A DNA stretch of 64,000 nucleotides, taken from positions 1,116,001 to 1,180,000 of the forward strand of contig WTXG01000002.1 in assembly GCA_022496185.1 (NCBI GenBank), read 5' to 3'. The notes below the pieces were generated by a model. It searched no databases. It worked only from the letters and a program-made list of their open reading frames with translations, and was not told the DNA's origin. Within the stretch, counting starts at the first letter, position 1. The number at the start of each line of letters is the position of its first letter. This document shows, piece after piece, positions 10,640-22,588 of the stretch. Source of the stretch: Multifurca ochricompacta. Taxonomy: Eukaryota > Basidiomycota > Agaricomycetes > Russulales > Russulaceae. The translations under genes were made by a program, and so were the position numbers.

Positions 10640-13600
10640 ATGAACAGTGATTCAACACAAGTTGCTCAGCATGCGTCCTTACAAGAAGTATATGCGGCCG
10701 TTGTGGGCGCTGTATCTCAGAATCCCAAGGAAATGAGCGCTTCGGCCGCACGCTTAAAGGATTTAATCGACCAGCCAGGGACGCTTGCCTTACTTCAACA
10801 GATTGCCGCTCAGAAAACTGCTCCTCTTCATATCAGACAGCTAAGCATCATTCAAGTAAAGAATGTCGTTTCCACCCATTGGCGGTCGCGAAGGTCAGTG
10901 GGCTTCGCATAATCTCTCCCTTGGGCGCTCGTCCAAGATGCATGTCAGGCTCGTTCCAGATGACCAGCGGCCCAACATCAGAGATCGGTGCTTGACACTC
11001 TTAGACGAAGAGGATGACGTCGTAAGATGCTTTTACTCTACTCCATTGGTCCGTTGACGATTGGAAGTGAAGATCGGTAAGAGCAATGAAGTAATTATTG
11101 CAAAAATTGCGCGCTCAGACTTTCCTCATAAATGGTGGCGCACTGTTTCGCCGGTGAATGTTGTAAATGGCCGTCGCTAATCCCTTCCAGGGCGTCTTTA
11201 GAATCAGATATCATGACCCCAATAACGCGTCATCTCGGGCAACGACTCTCCTCCCAGGTATCAGAGCCTAATGCATCTCTCATTCTTCACAAATCTCTTC
11301 GAGCTTTGAATGCCATCTTGAAAGAGTTATCTCACATAAAAATGATGACTAGTGTGAAGACGCTGGGGCAGGTATGCGTTCCTTTAGGCGCGATCCCCTC
11401 TCTTGACAACTCGCCCTTATAAAAGCTTATCACTCGCATCCACGCCCCACTTTCCGAGATTTATGTACAATTGATCCAAGGGCTAGGGTCATCTATCGTA
11501 ATCTCAAGCCTCACCTCTCATAGGACTGCCGAGGACCTTCTGTTCGCACACCTTTTATACAAGATTATCATGAAAATGGCCGTTTGGATCTGGCCTAAGT
11601 TGCGCGATCCAACTATATCTCCGATGCAACAATGGGTATATACATTACGTCTTGACGTGTGCTGCGTGCTCACTCAAGTCCGTAGTTTAACGAAGTCTTC
11701 CAATATTCTGCTGTTCAGCTACGTGGCTTCTATGAAACCCGCATCAGCCTTTTAATGAACCTGCGTTCGGCTGCGACGCAACCAAACCCTATTGAATCGC
11801 ATTCCCTGAATTTGCTATTTAAGTATGTACGCACGTTTGGCAAATTCTTCCGGCGGGTGCAGCAGCTCGATGTCGTTCGCTTCGTGGAACTGCCACTCTG
11901 TGACGACCTAATACTATATTACTGGGACAAGGTTGTGGAGGCTAATTCTTCGCCTGAACTCATTGAGGGTGTGTCACCGAGAGCCTGCTTGCCCGAAGCT
12001 ACTTATTGTCTCTTAGACACAGAATCCGCCGTGTTTCCGGTCCGCGTCCTTGTGCTCGGGATGGTTCTGTTCAAGGAGAGTCTCGCTCAATGGGCCCCAG
12101 CACGCAAACCAAAGGCTGAGCATACTATGAGTGAATGCCCAACTGATCTACTGCTTTCTTTTCCGTCTTTCTAATGCTTCGTCAGTCCTCTCTCAGGGTT
12201 TTGTAGAGACAGCTGTTACTTTCTTAGTTACTCGCTTTATGCCGCTCAATCCAAACGACCTTGAAGGCTGGATGGCTAATCCCGAGGAGTGGGTCAACGC
12301 CGAGGATAAGGACGACGAGCAGTGGCAATTCGAGATACGGGTGAGCTTGAAAGCGCCACTCATTCACCCATTGCTCAGAAACTCGGTAGCCATGTGCGGA
12401 GCGAGTTCTCATGACACTTGCAAATCAATATCACGAATTTGTTACCCCATTGCTCGTGAAGGCATTCGTCAATGTCAATGGTAGGCATCCGCTTTGCGCG
12501 AACCATATCCAACCTTTAAGCTGACAGGCGCTGTCAAAGAACGGCCACCAGCAGGTTTGCAAGACATTGTGCAGAAAGAAGCCGTGTACTGCGCTGTGGG
12601 GCGGTGCGCTCATCGTTTGAGAGACGATGTAGATTTTTCTTCGTGGTTGGAGATCGCACAAGACGAAGCAAAGCATACCGGCGCAGAGTACGTTGATACA
12701 GGTCACGTTCTGAGGAAATGCTGAGCGATCATCCTCTAATAGCTATCTCATCATCCAAAGGCGTGTTGTATGGCTTATAGGGCGGTGGGTCTCGGAGGAC
12801 TGCTATCCCCCGACAGATCCTCGAATATGGCAGATTCTCCTTCATTTGTTAAGAGTCAAAGGCCCTGGTGCAGAGGTGGTCCAATTAACTACTGCAACTG
12901 CCTTACAACAATGCGTTGCGGTGAGTTCCGGTGCAATGACCCCCCTGGCACTTACATAACTATGCATGACAGGCAAACCTATTTGACCTGAACGTTTTCG
13001 TCCCGTTCTTAGTTCCTGCTGTGGCAGAGCTTCTTCAACTTATTGACGGAGTTGACACGGTCGAGATGAAGAGCAAACTAGCGGCTTGTTTGAATACAGT
13101 TATCGACAGATCGGGGACAGAGGTACTACAAATATTCACAGTTTTCTGTCCCTTTCCACTCATCTCCGTTCAGATTACCTCCTCTGTCTCTCTCATCACC
13201 TCTGCATTCCCGCGATTATGTACGTCCAACCTTTCACGAATATTCTCCAATTGATGCAAAACTCACGGCAGGGGTTTCTGCCGGGGGGGAGTCACACTTC
13301 AAGATAACCCTCTTGCGGATGATGACTGTTCTGATCACGGTCAGTTCTCTTATTTTCGTGCGAGCTCCTATGAACGCTTCGAGTTTCAGGCTACTGGACA
13401 ACAGTCAAATCCACTAGCTACTATAGTCGTTCCCCTTCTCCAGGAATGTTTGTCTCCAGCGGTGGGCTTCACTGGTTGTGCAGTGGCCTTATATCCAGCT
13501 GACTTGCACTAGTTCATCACGGAGCTGGAAACGGATGCACTACATCTATGGATCACTGCTCTCCGGAACGCTACTGCACTGGGCGGCACAAGTGGTGAAG

Positions 13601-14799
13601 CAAGTTTGTTGGACCTGTTCCCCAAAGTAATAAGCCTACTCGTCGACAATTGTGGTGTATTAGGCAGCACCACTGACATCTTGGAAGGTTACCTTCTACT
13701 CGATGCCAACGCCATCTTGCAGGTTCGTCAGGCAGTTATGACTTCCCTCAGTCTACAAATCACACTCATCATGCGACCACAGAGATATGCTTCACAACTC
13801 TTCTCCGCACTCAAACAATCCTTAATCACTGCCAGTGCAAACAACGCAAGATCTTTGTTAGACGCCTTAGCGTTGTTGCTCCAGCTAGCTCATCCCTCAA
13901 CTTACTCAGAAACCCTTCACTCGAGTGGCTTGTTCTCTTTTCTAATAATGACAATTACAGAAGACAAGGTTTCTACTACTACTTGCCGTTTTTAAAAAAA
14001 ATGAGCTGAATGATGAAATTAGGCAGATGTTTTCATTCTCACCCGTCATGTAGAAATCATGGCTCGGCTTGCGGTGTGGGACTCACGTGTCTTCCTCCAA
14101 TACATGAGTGCTGCGGCCAACAGGATAGACAGGCCGGAGAGTGAATTGTGGGAGGGTTTGTTGGATCAATGGCGGCAGCGGGTGAGTACTCCCCAAAAGC
14201 CTACTCAAGAAGATAAACACCTTCTGTCGTTTCATCACAGTTCGACAACGTTTCTGAGCCTCGGCATCGCAAGCTCTACGCTATGGGACTTGCAGCTCTG
14301 GTCTCAACTGGACGGCCCGAGGTCCTTTCACGACTCCCCGGCGAAGTCTTCGATCTTTGGACCGACGTCTTTGCCGAGTTGAAAGAAGTTCAGAGACAGA
14401 AAGAGAACGACTTTGGAGAAGAAACGTAAAGCTTTGCCTTTCTTAGTTTTCGTGATTGTTAAATGCGATATTGGGTCGTACAGCACCATCCTAACTGCGT
14501 ATTGGGATCAGCCTGCGCCTTCCTTTTTCAACGGCTCTGAGGACACTCCCGAGTATGAAAGGCGGAAGAATGTAAGCCTTTGCTATGTGCTGCAAAGCCT
14601 GTCATTCACGATTTGGCCATCCTGGTAGGCTTATGATATGGATCCAGTGCGCACCATTCTGCTCTCGTCGTTCATAGCAGAGCGTTTGCGGGAAGCAGAA
14701 GTTGCATGTGGAGGAACGCAGGTTATGCAGAACCACTACCTATCGAGAGCGGAACCCCCAGTCCTTCAGCACCTCATGCGTGAAATCTTTGGGGCGTAG
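10640..14799 (+). CDS. KAP120: Karyopherin of the importin-11/Kap120 type
   Basis: Nuclear transport receptor of the importin-beta family. The N-terminal exon reads as an importin-beta N-terminal domain: AARLKDLIDQPGTLALLQQI, then LHIRQLSIIQVKNVVSTHW and, after an intron, LVPDDQRPNIRDRCLTLLDE, followed by IGKSNEVIIAKIARSDFP. Later exons keep the family pattern through the HEAT repeats: VQKEAVYCAVGRCAHRL, then LIIQRRVVWLIGRWVSE and PTDPRIWQILLHLLRVKGPG, then GESHFKITLLRMMTVLI. The C-terminus has DPVRTILLSSFIAERLREAE and ends with TAG at 14797-14799. More than a dozen introns of ordinary length are needed; frames join cleanly at every junction I tested, so the gene looks intact. Assignment to Kap120/IPO11 rather than another beta-karyopherin rests on overall resemblance. 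Confidence 0.85.
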
Positions 14800-14932
14800 C
14801 ACACAGTATACGTTCAATACACGGAGTGGCTCGGTTTGTACCCAACCTAGCACTATTTGCGGATACTAGTTAGTCCATCGTACGAACGCACCGAGACGCT
14901 CCATCCTCCATCAATGCCAAACGTCGATCTGA

Positions 14933-16521
14933 CTACTCATCACTGCCACTAGCCCAGCTCCGACTCCCAGCACTCATGCCACTGACCCCGCTCAGGCTAC
15001 TGCTGCCCATTTCGTCAAAATAGTCGCTCCCCCACTCTTCAATACTCCCATCGTCGCCCTCGCTCGTCCAGTACGTGGCCTCAATGCGGAAACGCTCAGC
15101 GCCCAGCACAGGTTCTGCACAACGTAGGCATTCCCAGGAGCCCCCCTCGTCTGCTGCGCGTAACATCTTCTCCGCGATACATGTGTAACAATAGATGTGC
15201 CCGCAAGATGTGCGATATGGTGTCGTGAGTGGGTGCATCGGTGGCTCATTCTTTCTGTATGCGTGGTGGGAACCAGAAGTCGACTGAGACAAGAGAGGAT
15301 TGGCAAGTGTAAGTACATGCGTTGGATCTTCGACGTTGAGCGCGGCGCTGGCGTTCTCGTAGCATATCGCGCATTCATTTGCTGGGAGGTGTGTGAATCT
15401 TCCACCCTTACGGAGTTGGGCGTCTTGTTGCCGCCCGACATATGGCTCAAGACCAAATACAGCACGTGCAGGGGCGGGAACCAGAGTGGACAGAGTAGTT
15501 AATGGATGCATTACAACACCCGTCGCTGTCCCAGCAACACGTCGGAGTTTGCGGTGAGGAAGGAGAGGAAGGAGAAAGATGAGGAATTCCTAACTAACGA
15601 TCAGCACACGTCTGATGAATAGTAAGTGCTGACGTACCGTGAACGCATGCCATACCATCTGGCGGTTCATGTATTCGTAGCTGACGTTGCGCCGCACGAG
15701 CCTTCGTGACGGAACGAGCTTCATACTTAATAATCTATCCACGGTGGTACGGTACCTGCAAAGACATTTGTTCACACCCAGAAAATAATTTCATGATCAA
15801 GGTGTGCTCACTGTCCATCCCAGAGGAACGCAATGAAGCTCGCCAGGGCGAACGCGGCATGAGCAGTCTCCAATTTGATCATCAATTCCCAAGCCATTCT
15901 CCGGCGATCCGAGCTTGGGGCATCAGGCCAGGCCTTGGACAAAGCATGTCCACGTAACCGAGTGTGTATGTATGGTAAGATGATCGTCAGAGCCCCGTGT
16001 ATGAGAAGAACCTTCCGAGGTAACCTAGGCGCTATGGGGTGTTGTGAACGTGAAGCAAGCGACACTAGAGTACTCGCACGCACAAATACCGCGGTCATCC
16101 GTCAAGGGGATGATATACTTGAGGTCCTGCAGTTTGGCACCATAGGATGCACCTGTTGCCCAAACAGAGAGCCTGTAGAGTGTCAGCTGTATGAACAGTG
16201 ACAACTCCGGCTCAAAGCGGGATTTGAGAGTAGACTGCACGCGGAACGGGGCAGACGTCAGACGTTGTCGTTTTGGCAACAGCGAATGGCACTTACGTTG
16301 ATCAGGCCAAGGGCCTTGCTGAGAGGATCTCGGAGGAGGTTGACAAGTTCGACGTCAAGCAGTTCCGCGTCAAGCTGCCCGACACGGAGGATACGGGATG
16401 CAGGCGAGGTCGCGTTCGCCAAAGATCGCTCATCATTGCCAAGCGTTGTCTGGGCTCGGTCCCATAACTGCTGCCACGATGTGAGTTGGTTCATAGAATG
16501 CAGTCGCCGGTCGCCGTTCAA
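14933..16521 (-). CDS. PEX2: Peroxisomal E3 ligase subunit Pex2
   Basis: RING-finger membrane protein of the peroxisomal Pex2-Pex10-Pex12 ubiquitin ligase that recycles the import receptor Pex5. The N-terminal exon reads TSWQQLWDRAQ then SRILRVGQLDAELLDVELVN. Next come RFEPELSLFIQLTLYRLSVW and TGASYGAKLQDLKY, then LPRKVLLIHGALTIILPYIH, ASFIAFLWDG, and VSYEYMNRQMVWHAFT, all characteristic of PEX2. The last exon (15511-14933) has the RING: NECAICYEN ... SCGHIYCYTCIAEKML ... WECLRCAEP. An acidic/Ser-rich tail of about 40 residues follows. Starts at 16521 or 16494 (second Met) are both possible. It is convergent with the karyopherin gene, 133 bp between stops. Confidence 0.93.
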
Positions 16522-16802
16522 GAGTAAGTTAACACCAAATTGATTTCACGTGGACTGATTGATTTCACTATGGGTTCCACTCATTCCCCGACATGATCAT
16601 ACATTTTTCATTCTGTTACTCGTCATGCGGTGTGTTAATTGTTGTAGACCAAATAATTGGAGTGAATAGACGGGTACCCTCGCACGCTCGTACGTACGGC
16701 AGAAGTTTAGCGGTCTAGTAGTAGCAGTACATAATCATCATAAGCATCCGTCCTATCGAGGACGTTGATGAGGGAGCACATCACGAGCTACGCGCCACCA
16801 AC

Positions 16803-17293
16803 TTAGTGTGCCCTCCTACTCTCCTGGATGATGGTGCCAAGCTCCTCCAACTTGCGTTTCGAACGAAGTAGAGTTCCGAGCTACGTAGCGTTAATCCATT
16901 AACAGAACGTTTGCAACAGGCATGCGCTTAGAAACATACCCGCTTTTTGGTGAGTTTCCGGGCTTTCTTATCCTGCAAGTTGCGAACGTAAAAGGTTTGG
17001 CAAGCCATTTGACCTACAGTGTGTGGACGCACCTTCGAGTTCCTTAGTAACTCCATAACCCGGCGTTCATACGCTGAAAAGCCAGCAACCTCACGGACAA
17101 TTGACCGCACGAGTTTGGTCTTTGCTGACAGAATACCCTTGCGCTGGCTTGGGCGTGCGGCCTTTGGGATTGGGGTAGTAGGATGGCCATGCTTGAGACC
17201 GCGGCGAGTGTCTACAGAGAAGTAAACAATGCCTCTCAACCGGATGTTCTCCCCTTGTGAAGAGGTACGAGTTTTCTCACCGGTTCTTGTCAT
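16803..17293 (-). CDS. RPL36: 60S ribosomal protein eL36
   Basis: Large-subunit ribosomal protein, about 100 residues in four exons. The first exon encodes only MTRT plus one base; after a 70-nt intron the frame reads [20 protein letters not shown], then [20 protein letters not shown] and VMELLRNSK. The third exon is [11 protein letters not shown] and the last [18 protein letters not shown], ending with TAA at 16803-16805. Length, order of conserved blocks and very high Lys/Arg content fit eL36. An intron directly after the first codons is typical for fungal ribosomal protein genes. The upstream region holds a GTTC tandem repeat (17363-17379). Confidence 0.95.
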
Positions 17294-17362
17294 ATTTCTA
17301 CCTTGAAGTTGAAGTTGAAGGGAACGAAAGAGGGAAGGATTCCTGTGGCGTAACAGTTCGTA

Positions 17363-17379
17363 CGTTCGTTCGTTCGTTC
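17363..17379. repeat. CGTT tetranucleotide repeat upstream of eL36
   Basis: Four uninterrupted copies of cgtt, about 70 bp upstream of the eL36 start codon. It may be part of the promoter or merely a microsatellite. Confidence 0.7.
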
Positions 17380-17526
17380 ATCACGGTCACGGGAGTGGCT
17401 TGAAACTGCATAGTTGATGACATCATACACTCCCACGATTCAACAAAGCTCCGCTCTCCGCTCCCCGCTCCTAAAAGCCAAAAACCCAAGCCCAAAGCAA
17501 CAGATGTATTGAATTCTAGTTGTAGT

Positions 17527-17543
17527 TGTAGTTGACAACTACA
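17527..17543. terminator. Palindrome after the CK2 beta stop
   Basis: Seventeen bases (tgtagttgacaactaca) with an 8-bp perfect inverted repeat around one central base, 12 bp beyond the CK2 beta stop codon. It could form a hairpin in the 3' UTR. It overlaps a short TAGTTG repeat, so it may also be a by-product of that repeat. Confidence 0.35.
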
Positions 17544-17554
17544 GGATTTGCAAC

Positions 17555-19140
17555 TTAAACTGATATTAGCTGGCCCACCGCCGGTTCCCGTGAATTCGAG
17601 TTGCGAGTAGAGAAGATTGAACCTGTGGCCATTATCCTCACCAATGGCTGATCAATTGGGTCATTTGAATTGCCAGTAGCGTGGCGTCGGCTTCCTCGAG
17701 CAGCTGCTGCCTTAGATTCCTCTTCCTCTTCCTCATCGTCATCTTCTTCGTCGTCGTCGTCATCTACATGATCCTGGGAAAAATGGACTCAGTTCAGCAC
17801 GGTCAGTGAAAAAGGGCAAGGCACACTGGATCGAAATCCTCCATGCGACGATCCTCCTCAGCTTCCCCATCGATACCATCATCGTATTGATCCTCTTCGT
17901 CGTCTATCCATCGACCTCTCCAGTCAACCTCGTCTAACTCCTCCGGTGATTCTGGCCGCACTCGCATCCATTGCATTCTTGGGCCAGATTTTGCTCTCTC
18001 GCTGACTTTGAATCCGTAGATCCGTGGGACATACACTTTCCCGGCGGCACGTTTTTGCCCACCATGTGGGTTTGGATTAACGAATGGCGCCTGTTGGGAA
18101 GAGTTACTGCCCGTTACACTGCGTGGCGAGCGCGAGGGTGACAGGGAACCAGAGGAGGATGGCTGTTTCCAGAAAGGAGCGGGCATGAGTTCTCGATAGG
18201 TCTGGAAGAAAAGATGAGCGAATGTAGTGCCAAAGAATGCACCTATGCACGGACGAACATCGATCAGACACAGATGCATTTGATGGATAACGAAAGTGAC
18301 ACACCGTCAACGCCCTGGAAACGACTACTCGCGGGCACATAGATGTCATTGCAGTTGGGACAAAACAACTTCACAGTATCCAGCCCTGGAAGGTCTGACC
18401 TGCCACATGGAACGACATTGCAGCCCATACAATAAACGCGTGGACATGAGCCAAAAACACCCGCTTCATACTTTTCCGCCTGAAAAGCCCATGTTCACAT
18501 GCAGAATTACGACAGCGGATTCAGGGATTCACTGACCATCGCGTGGAGTCCAGCTCTCGTGAGAACGTAGCGTTGGTGTACAAGCCCATACAACAGTTCG
18601 GCTGATGCCTCGACAATCGAAACGTCGGGAATCTTTGCCGAGTCTTCGTCTATGATATACATCAAGAAAGCCGTCCCCATCTCAGGTGTTAGAGTAAACG
18701 TACCAGGCTCGACATCCAAGACCATTTCCATAGCTTCTTTCCAGAAAGGAACCATCGCATTGAGACCAGTTAGATTGAAATCATCTTCGATAAAATCCTC
18801 GGCAACCTCGCAGAAGTAATCGTGACCAGGTAAGGAACAAAACCAGCTAATCCACGTCAAGGAAGATGTAGGCGTTGACGACGCTAATAAGACGCGATGA
18901 GGACAACGCCAATAAGGTTGTGACAGATCGCAAGATATGGTTGGTGAGATGAAGGGAAGGGAGCCTCGACATGAACACAATACGCCAGTGGGAAAGGGTT
19001 ACAAACGCACTATAACCCTCTTGCTCTTCGGCCTCTTCCATTACTTGATCACCTTCACCCGTGGCGCTCAATAAGTCATCTTCTGGAACTTCAGGTTGGT
19101 TTGTGTCTACAGGTGCTTGTTGTTGAGGACGACGAGACAT
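17555..19140 (-). CDS. CKB1: Casein kinase 2 regulatory (beta) subunit
   Basis: Regulatory subunit of protein kinase CK2. Exon 1 (from 19140, MSRRPQQQAP) is acidic. Then come LTWISWFCSLPGHDYFCEVA, EDFIEDDFNLTGL and IIDEDSAKIPDVSIVEASAE followed by LLYGLVHQRYVLTRAGL. The four-Cys zinc ribbon is complete: CPRVYCMGCN ... LFCPNCNDIYVP. FQGVDGAFFGTTFAHLFFQ and PRIYGFKVSERA follow. Between these two blocks is a Ser-rich insert of about 40 residues (SSSGSLSPSRSPRS), and the C-terminus carries two acidic stretches, the last encoded by a GAC/GAA-rich exon ending with TAA at 17555-17557. Extended acidic tails are known in fungal CKB1 proteins. The intron after EEAEEQEG is placed by frame only. Confidence 0.93.
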
Positions 19141-19334
19141 GATGAAAGAAGAGACAAAAGAGAAGAGAGAAGAGAGAAGAGAGAATCTATGCTTTCGCTA
19201 CTCGTGGGTTGGTTCCACTTGCCCTTGCCTCGACCGACAAAGCTCAATATTCGATATAATTTGTACTCCGACAAAATCTGCGACTCTGCTTCTGCTTTCC
19301 TCTCTCTCTCTCTCTATTTATTATTATTATATTC

Positions 19335-20673
19335 TCAAGTGTCAACAAAAGTACAACGAACTTGTGCACTAACGTTGCCAGTCCACACTGTTGATCCCAA
19401 AATCAATACCATTAATACCTGACCCATAACAATCGAGATCGTTGCGTACAACCACCGTTTCCCGATGGCTAGAGCGCTCATCTCCGCCACGAATGTGCTC
19501 ACCGTAGTAAGGCACCCACAATAACCATCTTCCAACCCTTGTAATATCGAGCATGCATTGGGCGATACTGTCCGCGGTAATCCTTGGAGGACATGAAACA
19601 AAGCGAGCAATGATGTGCCAAGCTCATTAGCCACAAGCGTACCAACGGGAAGTAGCTTAGACCGAGGGTTCAGTAAAATGGAGAGCATGTAGCGCGTGAG
19701 AGTGCCGGGAAAGCTAAAGAGGAGCGCGGCAGTTGCTTGGTGGCGGAAGGAGGCTGAGAGGCGAAAGTACGTCGGAAAGGTTGCAAGGTAGATCATAATG
19801 GAGAGCACAGTGATAGCGCGCCGCATCGCGGAGGTTAACGGGCCCGTCCTCGGAATGAATGGCAAGAGCGCCGTGCCAATGTGAACCCCGAAAGATAGAG
19901 AGGCCAGTGATATCAAGAACGTAAAAGAAATTTTTGTAAACGCGTCAACCACCTAGTCTGAATCATGAGTACCCGGGCGTTAAGCAAGGATAAACCGAAC
20001 GGACATTTCGCAGCCCACTTCTATGAAACTGTCCTTCATTGATCCAGGAGTCGAAAATATCTAGCTGCCATCCGGAGAAAGTTGTGAGAGAACCGCAGAA
20101 GCCTGAAATTCTCGCATTAATTTGGGGGATTGGGTAGTCTCCAACGAACGTACCTGTTGTAATTGCAGTGTATAGTGGTCCGTGGCTTCTTGAACCGCAA
20201 TAAGTAAGAAGGCCCTGATAAGCAGCAAAAAAATCTCACTAGCCGTTGATGACATCCTTTAGCGGGAGCGCCACCCCTATAATGAGGCACCCCAAAGATT
20301 GTGGGAAAGCTAAAGGGAAGACACTCTTCCCGTCGTAGGTAGCAAGCGCTTGCAAACCCAACCTTGCGAGAACGCCGAAGACTGATGCTGGCATGAGCGG
20401 AGCAATCACCGCTGGGGAAAATGGATGGTAGCTTTGTGCTGGGTCCTGGGGTGTCACGTCCGGCTCACTTGATGGTAGTTCAGTACTTGCCAAGGGTCCT
20501 GAGTCTGTGGTGTAAAATCCCGAGGTAGTAGTGTGATGGTAGTGTGAATTCTGTTCACCCGTGGGGGGTGATTTTAATACATGTACATGTTGAATGCAGT
20601 TCTCGTTTGCTGGTGATGCTGTCGTTAATGACATGACATTGACGAGCGGAGTGAGGAGTGAAGGTGAAGTCAC
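19335..20673 (-). CDS. FEX1: Fluoride channel/exporter of the FEX (tandem CrcB) type
   Basis: Plasma-membrane protein that exports fluoride; fungal FEX proteins are two CrcB domains fused in one chain. First domain: ASVFGVLARLGLQALATYDG then FPQSLGCLIIGVALPLKD, and, after introns, the signature GFCGSLTTFSGWQLDIFDSW. Second domain: TGPLTSAMRRAITVLSIMIY, then GTLVANELGTSLLALFHVLQ and the second signature GYCGCLTTVSTFVAEM, followed by KRWLYATISIVMGQVLMVLI. Both domains thus keep the Gly-Phe/Tyr-Cys-Gly-x-Leu-Thr-Thr motif. The cytosolic N-terminus is about 100 residues and Ser/Thr/His-rich. The start is at 20673, or at 20634 if the second Met is used. It shares a 128-bp promoter with TSC10 containing a TGTCAC array. 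Confidence 0.92.
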
Positions 20674-20680
20674 ATGTAAC

Positions 20681-20704
20681 TGTCACTGTCACTGTCACTG
20701 TCAC
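20681..20704. repeat. TGTCAC hexamer array in FEX/TSC10 divergent promoter
   Basis: Four perfect copies of tgtcac in the short gap between the FEX and TSC10 starts. It lies within 10 bp of the upstream FEX ATG, so it is probably leader for FEX and promoter for TSC10. A similar hexamer array is at 10570-10590. Confidence 0.8.
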
Positions 20705-20801
20705 ACCCTCATTCCGTCTCATCCCGCCCGTTATCCCGCATCTTCCCGCATCCCGTGACGTGGTACGTACGACAGTACCTCTGCGCTGTTTCGCGTGCGA
20801 C

Positions 20802-22184
20802 ATGGACATGTTGGATTTCAGTCTCACTATCCTAGTTCTGGTTCTGCTCATCCTAGTTCTGGTATTGCTCATATCTACCATCGTTACGACCATGGTTTGG
20901 CCATTTTCCTCTAGGCCCCGCTGGAATCCTGGTGGCCGTGTATGTGTCTTCATGGAAATCACTCCACACCAATGCCACTGACTGAGGAAGATTTAGCACT
21001 GCTATATCACTGGCGGTTCAAGTGGCCTCGGCCTCTCGCTCGCCATCCTTCTCACGAAGAGAGGTGCAGACGTGTCAATCGTCGCACGGAATGAGGCGAA
21101 CCTTCAGAAGGCCCTAAAGCAACTTGAGGTACCTGACTTTCGGGACATCCTTTTCTCGAAACACCCAACAAACAATCTCCCGTAGGCCGCACGAATCAAC
21201 CCTAACCAGGTCCTGAAAGCGTATTCATTTTCTTTGGGCACACAAGAAGCCGCAGCTGACGCGCTGGATGCTGCCTGTGTGCCCCATGGTGGCCGAACGC
21301 CTGACGCCGTGTTCTTGTGTGCTGGCAAGTCAACACCCGGCTTTTTCATCGAGCAGACAGAGGAGTCCATGCGGAAGGGCATGGATGAGACCTATTGGTT
21401 AGCAGCCTGGTCTGCTATGGTTCGTAATCTTCGGCGGACGTGCATTTGATTTGGCTTGACTCACCAGGACTACCAGGCAGCCACCAAGCGGATGGTACAC
21501 ACCCGTAGCAAGGGAAAGATCGTCTTTATTTCCTCAGTCTTGGGATATTTTGGTATGATAGGCTACTCGACATACTCACCAGGCAAGCATGCCATTCGTG
21601 GTGAGTTCTTAACAAGCTAACGTCTCTCACGCACGCTGATAGATTTCTGAGCGTAGGCCTTGCCGAGACGCTACGTCAAGAACTCTTGCTCTACTCCGTT
21701 GAGGTCCAAATTTATCTACCTGTAACAATGTACAGCCCTGGATATGAGGAAGAAAACAAAAGCAAACCTGAACTGGTCCTCAAAATCGAGGAGTCCGACT
21801 CGGGCCTAACTCCTGAGAAGGCTGCCGAGGGCTTGTACGAAGGTATCATTCCCGTCAGATCCACCTTTTGATGTTAGGACTCGAACGATGTACACAGGTA
21901 TGCAAAGGGGCGATTTCCATATTACGGATACACTCATTGCGAATGTGTTTCGAACAAGCACCCGCGGGGCCTCGCCATTTGGATCAAGCGTTCTCAAGGA
22001 TCTACTTTTCAGCCTTATTGGCACGGTATGTCCATGTGCGTCCTCGTGATTGAAGAAGGCCTTTACATGGACTGTATAGATTGCTCTCCCGTTCTGGCGA
22101 AAAGATGTGGACAGGCAAGTGGTTGGTCATCGTAAGGCACACTTAGAATACCTGGCTTCGAAGGGTATACTAGCAGTGGAATGA
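20802..22184 (+). CDS. TSC10: 3-ketodihydrosphingosine reductase
   Basis: Second step of sphingolipid synthesis: NADPH-dependent reduction of 3-ketodihydrosphingosine at the ER. The chain starts MDMLDFSLTILVLVLLI, a membrane anchor of about 25 residues coded by a near-repeat (two copies of a 24-nt unit). After the first intron it reads CYITGGSSGLGLSLAILLTK, the Rossmann TGxxxGxG motif, then VSIVARNEANLQKAL. Exon 4 has KGKIVFISSVLGYFGMIGYS followed by TYSPGKHAIRGLAETLRQEL, giving catalytic Ser, Tyr and Lys (YxxxK). MQRGDFHITDTLIANVFRTS and a final PFWRKDVDRQVVGHRKAH lead to TGA at 22182-22184. All introns are GT-AG. The pathway continues to inositol phosphorylceramide, the substrate of the GT32 enzyme at 47.9 kb. 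Confidence 0.93.
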
Positions 22185-22588
22185 CATTCTTTCGTTTACG
22201 CGCTACAGAATCTGGGGCTAATGGAGACAACTATAATCGCCGTAGAACCTATGGCAGGAATAACGCTACCTTCCAGAGTTACTGATGTAGTAGCTGTAAT
22301 TATATTTGAAGGAAGCGAAGCTCGGAGATCAGTGAAACCACCTGATAACAAGCATTATTCCCTTCTGAGAAGTTATTCTTGGTCTTCGCCATTAGGAAAC
22401 ACAACGTGGAGAGCGTGAATGGTTGCCTTGGTATACAGATAGACCGTGATGAAAGAGAGGTGAGAGGAGGGTGAGAGGGTATATGAACGACTTTAGGGCC
22501 GGTGTCTTTGAGCCACGTGCAGGACCACTCACACATTTCATCTCATCTCACCTCACATCTACAGCACAGCACACTCCCCTCCCTCATT
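22185..22588. other. Intergenic region TSC10 to DUF7704 gene
   Basis: About 400 bp between two genes on the same strand. It contains TSC10 3' flank and a short promoter with CATCTCATCTCACCTCAC-like pyrimidine tracts just before the next ATG. I see no gene. Confidence 0.5.
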
